Under the pieces are notes generated by a model. The model was not told the origin of the DNA. It made no database searches and saw only the letters and a program-made list of their open reading frames with translations. From Chthoniobacteraceae bacterium (GTDB lineage: Bacteria; Verrucomicrobiota; Verrucomicrobiia; Chthoniobacterales; Chthoniobacteraceae): DNA of 64,000 nucleotides. The stretch spans positions 1-64,000 of the forward strand of contig CANIWM010000022.1 of assembly GCA_947471505.1 (NCBI GenBank), read 5' to 3'. Of this stretch, positions 43,089 through 50,900 are shown one piece after another. Each line of letters starts with the position of its first letter. Positions within the stretch are counted from its first letter, which is position 1. Made by a program: the position numbers and the translations under genes.

Positions 43089-43334
43089 CTACAGCGTCTC
43101 CGGGATGTCGGACTTGGCGAGCACCAGCGTTTTGCGCGGGATGCGAATAATTCGCTCATCCGGGCCACAACCGGCACCGAATTTAAGATTCTCGATTGTT
43201 GCTTCGGTGATGTCCACGCCGATGACCGCGAAGTCACCATTTTCGAGTTCGAGGATGTCAGGGCACCCGCGAAGTGAAGAGGTTTGTGCCCCGTTTGCGT
43301 GCGGGTCTGGCCCGATGCGTCGTATGATGTTCAT
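43089..43334 (-). CDS. Small conserved hypothetical protein
   Basis: The 81-residue protein reads MNIIRRIGPDPHANGAQT, then GCPDILELENGDFAVIGVDIT, then GAGCGPDERIIRIPRKTLVLAKSDIPE. I recall very similar small proteins in actinobacteria, encoded beside XRE-type regulators; here too an XRE gene starts divergently 63 bp away. The role is unknown, but the paired layout suggests a regulator with its partner, as in small defence or TA-like modules. The start at 43334 matches those relatives. Confidence 0.65.
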   Translation of the reverse strand: MNIIRRIGPDPHANGAQTSSLRGCPDILELENGDFAVIGVDITEATIENLKFGAGCGPDERIIRIPRKTLVLAKSDIPETL

Positions 43335-43397
43335 AGCGGGCGAACTCTCACGATAGTTAGATGCTGGGTCAAGCCGATTTTTCAATACTTCCGGTTC

Positions 43398-43646
43398 GTG
43401 CTCAAAGATTCTGTCGTCAAAGCGTTCTGCGTTTCCTTTTCAAAAGCTCTCAAGACTGAGCGCGAGAAAAAGAAACTCTCAATGAATGCAGTCGCACAAA
43501 TGGCGGGTATCTCCCAACAGATGGTCAGCTACATCGAACGTGGAATGCGGAGCCCATCGCTCGAAACGCTGTATCGCCTCAGCCACGCTCTTGAAATCAA
43601 TCCGTGGGTTTTGATTCAACGCGCTGCTCGTGAGTCGGAAGACTGA
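43398..43646 (+). CDS. XRE-family regulator, divergent from the small conserved gene
   Basis: The 82-residue protein is a Cro/C1-type HTH: SFSKALKTEREKKKLSMNAV, then AQMAGISQQMVSYIERGMRSPSLETLYRLSHALEINP. The likely start is a GTG at 43398; no ATG lies close, and the longer in-frame extension runs back across the divergent gene. An inverted repeat GTCCTT/AAGGAC just past the stop could terminate it. It probably controls the divergent promoter. Confidence 0.75.
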   Translation: MLKDSVVKAFCVSFSKALKTEREKKKLSMNAVAQMAGISQQMVSYIERGMRSPSLETLYRLSHALEINPWVLIQRAARESED

Positions 43647-43667
43647 TTGTCCTTTACCAAGGACTGC

Positions 43668-44044
43668 CGCTATCGCCCCGGCAAACGCTTCTACATACAT
43701 GGTATGTAGCCCCGCGCGAAATCCGCGCGACTGATTCACGGCGCAACGTCCGCGTTTACTGACTCCACAAAGGTTGTCGGCAACGCCCGACTTCGCGCGA
43801 TTTCCTCCGGCTATCGGGTTTACCTCCATTAACCACTACGGCACACCAAATCACGCGAAGTCGGCCGCACCGGGCTATCGCCCTACCGACAACCTTTGTG
43901 GAACTACTTCCATAAAGGACAACCTCGCTATCGCGACCGCCCACCCTACCGGGCGGACGAAAACTTCGCGCACAGCGCGGGCTATCGCCACTACTTCGCC
44001 GGACTGAAATCGCGCCCCGCATTTTGTCCTCGCGAGTGCTATCG
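43668..44044. repeat. Six GCTATCG repeats with nested inverted repeats: candidate oriT or oriV
   Basis: GCTATCG occurs at 43668, 43810, 43874, 43927, 43981 and 44038; the last five are spaced 64, 53, 54 and 57 bp. The array contains a perfect 16-bp inverted repeat (43765-43780 with 43886-43901) with an inner 15/16 inverted repeat (43788-43803 with 43848-43863). A palindrome CTACATAC-ATG-GTATGTAG lies at 43691-43709. The whole 43647-44115 gap has no convincing gene and sits directly before the replication-relaxation gene. Confidence 0.6.
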
Positions 44045-44115
44045 CACCGCACACACTTGTTCGCCATCGGCGCACCGATTTTGCCGCGACTCTCGTTGTC
44101 TGTTAAAATGAAAGC

Positions 44116-45030
44116 ATGACAGCCCTTCGACACCCTCGCTTTCAGCGGGCGGAAAATTTCCCGCCGATGGAACTCACTCCGCGTGACGCGGAGATTCTTC
44201 GGCTTGTGCAGCGGCATCGCTTTTTGCGTTCGCATCAACTCGCCGCGCTGATTGGCGGGAGTCGTCAGCAACTCCTTCGTCGCTTGCAGTCGCTCTATCA
44301 TCACGGATTCGTGGAGCGACCATTGTCGCAAATCGAATACTACCAGCGCGGAGGCTCGCAGAGCATGGTCTATGGACTCGCAAATCGCGGAGCCGCGCAC
44401 CTCGCGCGTGCCGATGGACACAGCATTCCCCGTCTCGATTGGAACGCCCGCAATCGCCACACCACTCGCCTCTTTCTCGAACATGCGCTGATGATTTCCG
44501 AAATCATCGTCGCGCTCGAAATCGCCGCACGCAGCATTCCCGGCGTTCGCATTTTGCATCACGACGAATCGTCGAAATGGAAAATCCCGATGCGCGGAAG
44601 TGCGCCCGTCACCGTCATCCCCGATGCCCTCTTTTTCATCGAGCACACACGCTCCGACGGCACCGCCGACACCATCCTCTTCGCACTGGAGTCCGACCGT
44701 GGCACCATGCCCGTGCAAAGCGCCAACCGTTCGCGCAGCTCCATCGCCCGCAAGCTCACCGCCTATGAAGCGAGCTGGCGTGCAAACATCTTCCGCCAGC
44801 TATTCGACGCGACTCGCGTGCAAATCCTCAACATCACCACCAGCGCCGCGAGGCTTGCATCCATTACCGAGCACGCACGCTCGCACGTCAGCGCCGCCGG
44901 GCTTTTTCACTTCGCCACACTCGCGCAACTCACCGCTTCACCCACGCAGTTTCTCGCCGCGCTCGTGGACAACAAAACGCCCGCTACCGCGCAAAGCATG
45001 TTCGAGTTCACCCCGCTGCCCGCCACGTAA
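44116..45030 (+). CDS. Replication-relaxation family protein
   Basis: The 304-residue protein begins with a winged-helix domain (about 18-100: ELTPRDAEILRLVQRHRFLR, HQLAALIGGSRQQLLRRLQSL, GFVERP, MVYGLANRGAAHLA). A nuclease-like core follows (about 110-260) with IPDALFFIEH and FALESDRGTMPVQ, resembling the PD-(D/E)xK-like pattern of the replication-relaxation family. This family is thought to act in plasmid replication or transfer initiation, but its chemistry is not settled. It lies after the repeat-rich gap and before the VirD4/HerA-like ATPase gene, the position of a relaxase. Confidence 0.72.
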   Translation: MTALRHPRFQRAENFPPMELTPRDAEILRLVQRHRFLRSHQLAALIGGSRQQLLRRLQSLYHHGFVERPLSQIEYYQRGGSQSMVYGLANRGAAHLARADGHSIPRLDWNARNRHTTRLFLEHALMISEIIVALEIAARSIPGVRILHHDESSKWKIPMRGSAPVTVIPDALFFIEHTRSDGTADTILFALESDRGTMPVQSANRSRSSIARKLTAYEASWRANIFRQLFDATRVQILNITTSAARLASITEHARSHVSAAGLFHFATLAQLTASPTQFLAALVDNKTPATAQSMFEFTPLPAT

Positions 45031-45197
45031 TTTTCAGGCATCGCAGCCAGTCTCCATTACCTCATCCGCTCGCCCTCGTGCGTTGTTGCGGGTGGAAGCA
45101 ATTCGCTTCGGATAAAACCTCACGCCAAGCTGATAAGACACGGCAGCGCGGCGCGGTGTTCCCTCCGAATGCAGGAGTGGCGGCTGGCTCCGGCACC

Positions 45198-46577
45198 ATG
45201 AACAACGAAAACTTCACACACATCGGCACACGCGAGATTTGGGGCGCACAACACCCCGTGGTTCTTTCGCTGCCCGACCGCCGCCAACACCTCTACGTGA
45301 TCGGCAAAACGGGCTCGGGAAAAACAACCCTGCTCCGCAATCTCATCATCCAACACCTCGCCGCCGGACACGGCATCGGCCTCATTGACCCACACGGCGA
45401 CCTCGCCGAAGAACTCCTCGATTGCATACCGCCGCACCGCGCCGACGACCTCGTATATTTCAATCCCGGCGACCTCGAATTCCCCATCGCCATGAACCCA
45501 CTCGCCATGAACCCACTCGCCATGAACCCACTCGCCATGAACCCACTCGCCAACGTCCCGCCCGACGAACGTCATCTCGTCGCAAGCGGCATCGTAGCTT
45601 CGTTTAAGAGCATCTGGCGCGACTCCTGGGGGCCAAGACTCGAATACATTTTATACAACGCCATCGCCGCCCTGCTCGATTGCCCAAACACTTCCCTGCT
45701 CGGCGTCAACCGAATGCTCACCGACGCCAAGTATCGCCGCCGAATCGTCGCCAAAGTGCGCGACCCATTCATCCGCGCATTCTGGCTCGAAGAATACGAA
45801 AATTACGACCCTCGTTTCCAACGTGAAGCCATCGCCCCGATTCAGAACAAGCTCGGCCAATTCATCCAAAACCCCGTCGTCCGCAACATCCTCGGTCAAG
45901 TGCGAAACAAAGTGAGCATCCCCTTCATGATGGACACCGGACGCATCTTCATCGCAAACCTCAGCAAAGGCCGTATCGGAGCCGACAAATCCAGCCTTCT
46001 CGGAAGCCTGCTCACCACCCAATTTCAACTCGCCGCAATGTCCCGAGTGAACCAGACCGAACAATCCCGCCGCGACTTTTTCCTCTTCATAGACGAGTTC
46101 CAAAACTTCACCACCGATTCATTCGCAAGCATCCTCTCCGAAGCCCGCAAATACCGGCTATGCCTCACGCTCTCCCACCAATACATCGAACAACTCCCCG
46201 ACCCAATCCGCGCCGCAATCTTCGGCAACGTCGGCTCACTCATTTCATTCCGAGTCGGCAACACCGACGCCCAAGCACTCACCCGTGAATTCGGCACCGC
46301 TTTCGTTCCAGAAACATTCACGGGCCTCGACCGCTTCCGCATCATCGCCCGCCTCAACGAAGACGGCCAAACCCGCGAACCCTTCCAAGCCGCCACACTC
46401 GCCCCGATAGATTTCACGATCAGTCGCCGCGAAAAACTCATCGCTCGCTCCCGCGAAAAATACGCTGCACCCCGAGCAATCGTGGAAGCAAAAGTAGAGC
46501 GATGGATGCGCTCCCCGATTGATGTCGGAAAGAAAAAACCCGGAGGCAGCATCCCATTCTTGGCAGTTCGAGTATAG
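45198..46577 (+). CDS. VirD4/TraG/HerA-like coupling ATPase without membrane anchor
   Basis: The 459-residue ATPase has Walker A VIGKTGSGKTT (about 34-44), GLIDPHGDLAEELL, Walker B FLFIDEFQNF (about 295) and the C-terminal LSHQYIEQLPDPIRAAIFGN and VGSLISFRVGNTDA regions of T4 coupling proteins. There is no N-terminal membrane helix, so it is either cytosolic or recruited by a partner. It contains a fourfold MNPLA repeat. The start MNNENFTHIG at 45198 is chosen because the upstream 40 codons lack family sense. With the previous gene it forms a minimal DNA-processing pair. Confidence 0.82.
   Translation: MNNENFTHIGTREIWGAQHPVVLSLPDRRQHLYVIGKTGSGKTTLLRNLIIQHLAAGHGIGLIDPHGDLAEELLDCIPPHRADDLVYFNPGDLEFPIAMNPLAMNPLAMNPLAMNPLANVPPDERHLVASGIVASFKSIWRDSWGPRLEYILYNAIAALLDCPNTSLLGVNRMLTDAKYRRRIVAKVRDPFIRAFWLEEYENYDPRFQREAIAPIQNKLGQFIQNPVVRNILGQVRNKVSIPFMMDTGRIFIANLSKGRIGADKSSLLGSLLTTQFQLAAMSRVNQTEQSRRDFFLFIDEFQNFTTDSFASILSEARKYRLCLTLSHQYIEQLPDPIRAAIFGNVGSLISFRVGNTDAQALTREFGTAFVPETFTGLDRFRIIARLNEDGQTREPFQAATLAPIDFTISRREKLIARSREKYAAPRAIVEAKVERWMRSPIDVGKKKPGGSIPFLAVRV
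45492..45551 (+). repeat. Four exact 15-bp tandem repeats inside the ATPase gene
   Basis: ATGAACCCACTCGCC occurs four times without change, encoding MNPLA four times. The family normally has one such unit (PIAMNPLANVPPDERH). The exact identity points to recent slippage, in frame. Confidence 0.92.
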
Positions 46578-46581
46578 AAAC

Positions 46582-46844
46582 GCAGATGGCCAGTATTCCC
46601 CCCGTCCGCTCATCGAGAGCATCGTCGAAGTCACCAAGCCCGCGTCTCGCGAAATCATTCACGATCCCGCGTGCGGCACGCTCGGCTTCCTAATCATGGC
46701 CGACTGCTCTATCAAGGAGAAGAACGACGACCTCTTTGAACTCTCGGAGAAGGAGCAGGAGTTCCAGAAGCATCACGCTTTCGTGGGCATGGAGCTTGTG
46801 CCCGACACCCACCGTCTTGCGCTGATGAATGCGCTTCTCCATGA
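46582..46844 (+). pseudogene. Fragment of a type I restriction methylase (hsdM)
   Basis: About 86 codons read GQYSPRPLIESIVEV, HDPACGTLGFLIMAD, LFELSEKEQEFQKHHAF and VGMELVPDTHRLALMNALLHD, clear HsdM sequence around the SAM-binding motif. The N-terminal specificity part and the NPPF catalytic region are missing. Two signature sites are damaged: GQYFTPRPL is shortened to GQYSPRPL, and CGTGGF has become CGTLGF. The fragment ends abruptly at a foreign junction at 46844/46845. It is a relic, not a working gene. Confidence 0.85.
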
Positions 46845-46915
46845 TTCAACAGTCTGCGCATCACGGAAATCATGTACAATCCATCCGGCGGGCTCACAGA
46901 ATCGGACTTCGTCGT
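46845..46915 (+). pseudogene. Fragment of an LTD-domain gene, exact 46-nt copy
   Basis: Bases 46845-46890 are identical to 57896-57941 in the LTD/CotH gene. Translated in that frame they give NSLRITEIMYNPSG, the start of a lamin-tail domain, continuing as GLTESDFVV before it diverges. No complete gene remains here. The following stretch to 47178 shows no supported gene. Confidence 0.85.
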
Positions 46916-47178
46916 GCGACTCAGCAGCCGTTCTGCGTGGCGGTCATTCTTCCGCGAAAACGCCAAACGCGCTGACGGCGCATCTGACCGCCGATGATGC
47001 GTTTTTCCAAATCGCGGACAAGAAAAGGCTGTGCCGACGCAGCCACCCCTGACCACGTCGGCACTTACCTCGGTGCAGGCCCTCGTGTCCCCCACCAAGA
47101 GGACACGCGACTTCTGCACGCCGTTCCAGAATGAGCGCTACCCGTCAAAGCGCAACTCACCCCAAATTGAAAAACCCC

Positions 47179-47868
47179 TTACTCCCGGCGGCGGCGGAAG
47201 CCTGCGAGCGCTGCGAGCCCTCCGAGTAGCAGGACTGCGCTGCCGGGCTCGGGGACGACAGTCGCATCCAGGCTCATCTGCGCAACCGTAGTGTCGTTTG
47301 CCCAGGATGCGTCCGGCACTCCGTCGGTGACTCCCCGAAATTTCGCGGCGTTGCCGATGGTCCAGCCAAAAGAAGAAGTGTCATTGGTGCTGCTGGTCTC
47401 AGACCAATGGAACAACCCGTTCGAGCCGCTGGAGGGCACCGTCCCGACGGCCCAATAGGTTGTGCTTGCTGTCAATAGGAATGATGGCGCGGTGTAGGTA
47501 TAAAGGCCGTCCGTAGCGGGGTCGGCGTCACCAACCAGCGTAAGTAGTGAAGATCCGGGTGAGCCGCCGACGTTGCTCCAGAGTTGAAGCGAAAAACCTC
47601 CGCCACTTTCGCCAGTATCCATCTTGATCGTGATGCTGTTGAGCGTCGCGGCAAGGGATCCGGTGGTGAAGGATTGTGCGCCATTGAGACCGTCTCTGGG
47701 ATCCGGGTCAATGGCGAAGTCATAGATGATGAGACTGGAACTGGACGTCTCGTCGAGGTTTGAGACCACGATTGCGGCTGAGGCAAGTGGTGCTTTGGAT
47801 AGCAAGGTGGCGATAAGAACGGCGGTAAGCGCCTTCGTGCTCATTGCAACGGTTTGTCTGTTAATCAT
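47179..47868 (-). CDS. PEP-CTERM exported protein
   Basis: The 229-residue protein has a signal peptide (TALTAVLIATLLSKAPLASA region), a beta-rich body of the choice-of-anchor type (SLIIYDFAIDPDPRD, FSLQLWSNVGGSPGSS, TTYWAVGTVPSSGSNGLFHW) and a C-terminal PEP-CTERM sorting signal VPEPGSAVLLLGGLAALAGF with RRRR. Exosortase would cut this signal during export to the surface. The start is 47868 (MINRQTVAM); 47844 is an alternative. Substrate or role unknown. Confidence 0.85.
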   Translation of the reverse strand: MINRQTVAMSTKALTAVLIATLLSKAPLASAAIVVSNLDETSSSSLIIYDFAIDPDPRDGLNGAQSFTTGSLAATLNSITIKMDTGESGGGFSLQLWSNVGGSPGSSLLTLVGDADPATDGLYTYTAPSFLLTASTTYWAVGTVPSSGSNGLFHWSETSSTNDTSSFGWTIGNAAKFRGVTDGVPDASWANDTTVAQMSLDATVVPEPGSAVLLLGGLAALAGFRRRRE

Positions 47869-47930
47869 GGTGTGTTGGTTTGTCGTGTTGAGAAAACTGC
47901 GGAGCATCGCCTAGACCTCAGGCGTATGGT

Positions 47931-50900
47931 TTAGGCTTTTCGTTCGTTGCAAGAGGGGCGACGACGCAAGAATAGGAGCGTCCCGGACAGCAGGAGCAGC
48001 GCGGACGAAGGCTCGGGGACGACTTGAAGCGTCACGGCGGTGGTCGCATTGTCCACGCCGTTGTAGCTGATGCGGTATGTGTTTAGCCCGAGCGTGAAGT
48101 CCGAGTCGTCAGCACGGCCTGTGAAGACGCCGCCGTCCCATATGCCGCTGTAGTCGATGAATGTGAAGACCTGGCCGACCGTGAGCGGCGTGCCGGAGAC
48201 GTTAAAGTCCGTGATGCTCAGCGTTGCGCCGCCGAGAAGGCTGAGGTCGCCGGCGACGTTGGCCAAGTCGCTGGTGATGGCGGTGGTGTTGATTTCCAAG
48301 CCGAATGCACCGCCGGTGAATGTCAGCGCTCCGGTGTTTAGCGTGCCGACGCTGCTGCCGGGGGCGATGGTGCCGCCGGTCGCTACGGTGACTGCGCCGG
48401 TGGTACCGCCGCTTCCGCCGAGCGTGCCCCCATTTACAGTGGTCGTGCTGCCGCTGATGCTGCCGGAGACGAGCAATGTTCCCGCGCTGATCGTGGTGGT
48501 ACCTGTGTAGGTGTTCGTGCCGGAGAGCACCTGCGTGCCGAGGCCGGTCTTGGTCACGCTCAACTGCGAGCCATCGCTGATCACGCCGGCGTAGGTGTTG
48601 GAGACGCCCGTGCCGGGGTTGAGGGTGAGGCTGTAGAGGCTGCCGAAGTAGCCGGTGGTGATGACCGATGAGAGGTTCGTGCTTCCCTTGAGGCCGCCAA
48701 GGGAGAGGGCATTCAGACCGGTGATCGTGATGGCACCCGCGCCAGTGGTGTCGAGCGCGCTGTTTTGCAGGGCCTGGCTGTTCCCGAGAATGAGCGTCCC
48801 CGCGGTCACCTTGGTATCCCCGCTGAACGTGCTGGCCGCCGTGAGCTGGAGGACGCCGGCGCCGGTCTTGTTGAAGCCGCCGCCTGTGCCGGTGATCTGC
48901 GAGGTGATCAAGACATCCACGGCCATCGCGCCATCGGCCACGTCGAGGGTGCGGACTACCGAGCCGAGACTCAGCGTGCGCGCGCCCGGCGTGGTTCCAC
49001 CGATCTGGATGCTCCGATTGGTGGTGCCGCCTGAGACGAACGAGATATCCCCGCCAGAGCCACTGAGGGCGAGATTCATGTCGAGGGTCTTGGTCGTGTT
49101 CGACCCGCTGTTGTTTATACTCAGCACATTCCCCGAGGTGCCGGCCAGGGTCAGCGTGCCATTGGAGGAGTTGTTGAAGCCGGTGTTGCCGCCCGTGATG
49201 CCGCTGGTGAGGCTGGCCACCGTCTCGTTGAATCCGTTCAGGTTGAGGGTTCCGCCCTCCATGATGATCGGCGCGCTGTCATTGATCTGATTGGATGCCA
49301 GCCACTTGTAGTTCGCGGCAGGGTTACTGGTGGATATATTGATCCCTCCGGTGCCGATCGCGTCCACCCCGTCGGTTTTGTTGAATTCAACCAGACCATT
49401 TGTGCCGAACTCAACCCGGAAGGAGCCGGTGAAGGTGTTCGGTGTGGTGCCGGAGAGGCGCAGCGTGGCGGCACCATCGTTGGATCCGCCCCCGGTGATG
49501 GAGGTTGCGGCCCCGCTGATGGCCCCGTTGACTTCAAGGGTTGTCGCCGCGCCGTAGGCGTTTGGCCGGAGATCGAATCTCGCCGTGGCGTTGGTGAAGT
49601 TCAAGTTGGCGTTGATCACGGAGGTTATCGCCGTGCCGGTCGTGGCACTCAGGTTGATGGGGGTGGCCGACGACAGGGTCAGCGTGCTGTTGTTGCCACC
49701 GGAGATGGTGGCGCCGGGCTCCATGTTCACGCTGGTGATCGTCTCGTTGAAGCCGTTTAGATCGAGCGTGCCCCCGGACTTCATGGTCATCGCGTTGGCA
49801 TTGTTGATCCGATCGGAAGCGCCCAATCTCACGGTGCCCCCGTTGATGGCCATAGCAGTGCCGGCGGTGCTCATATCGGCGTTGAGCACGAGCGCGCCCT
49901 GGTTGACCGTGATGTTGCCCGTGGCGGTTTGTGTCCCGCCGACGGTCAAAGTCCCGGAACCGCTCTTGGTGAGACCTCCAGGGATGGTGCTGTTGATCGT
50001 CAAATTGCCCGAGCCCATCTGCTGGACAACCGTCTCGCTGCCGTTGCCAAACGAGCCGGTGCCTTGAATCGTGAAATCGTTGGACCCGGTCAGCAGGACG
50101 CCCCTATTGCTCAAGGTCACGGTCTTGCCGTTCAGGTCGAGGAAGTTGGCGCCCGTGGCGCTGGAGGTGTCGATCGTCAGTGTGTTATAGCTTGGGGCCG
50201 CAGCAGTGAGCGAGAGATACGGGCTTCCCGTCGTGCTGGTGCTGCTCGGGGCGGTGATGAAATCCGTGCCGGAAGCATTGCTGGCATCGACCAGCGAGGT
50301 CTGGCCGGTCAGACGAACCACGTTGGTGCCGTCGTAGCGGGCAAAGCCGGTGCCGCTTGCGTCCTTCACCGTGGCCCAGCCGAGCGTGGCCGCAGCCGCC
50401 GTGGTGGTGATGGCGTTGCCACTGGCGTTCCCGCTCAAGCCCTGAGAGAGGTCGATGTTGATCGTGGCGCCGTTGGCGCGGGAACCGAGCCCGGTGGAAG
50501 TCAGCGCCAGAGTCGTGGAGCCGCTGCTGTCGTTGTTGTTGACCACGATGCGGCTCAGGCCGGCCGCGTTGGTCATGACCACGGACTGGCTATTGGTCGC
50601 GGAACCGCCCGCGCCCTTGAGAGTGAGCCCGCCGGCGCTCATGACCAGCGATTTGCCGTTATTGATGATGTTGCTCGTCGGGGCGCCTGCGGCGCTGAAG
50701 TCGAGCACGAGCGTGCCGGCCTTGAGCGTTGTCGCGCCGGTGTAGGTGTTCGCTTGTGTAAGCGTGACGTTATTGCCCCAGATGGTGAGACCGTTGACCC
50801 CGGTGCCCGCCCCATTTGCGACGACTCCGGCGATCACGGTATCGCCCGTGCCGCCGATGGTCAGGAAACGGGGGTTGGCACTTACATCGTTGGTGATATT

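Noticed and set aside
43668-44044. CRISPR-like array
   Set aside because: Spacing is near-regular, but the common unit is only about 7-11 bp, the intervals vary from 53 to 142 bp, and no cas gene is present.
46844-47052. Continuation of the hsdM-fragment frame as a real 177-residue protein
   Set aside because: Downstream of 46844 the frame reads through a foreign LTD piece out of its own frame; it has no coherent domain.
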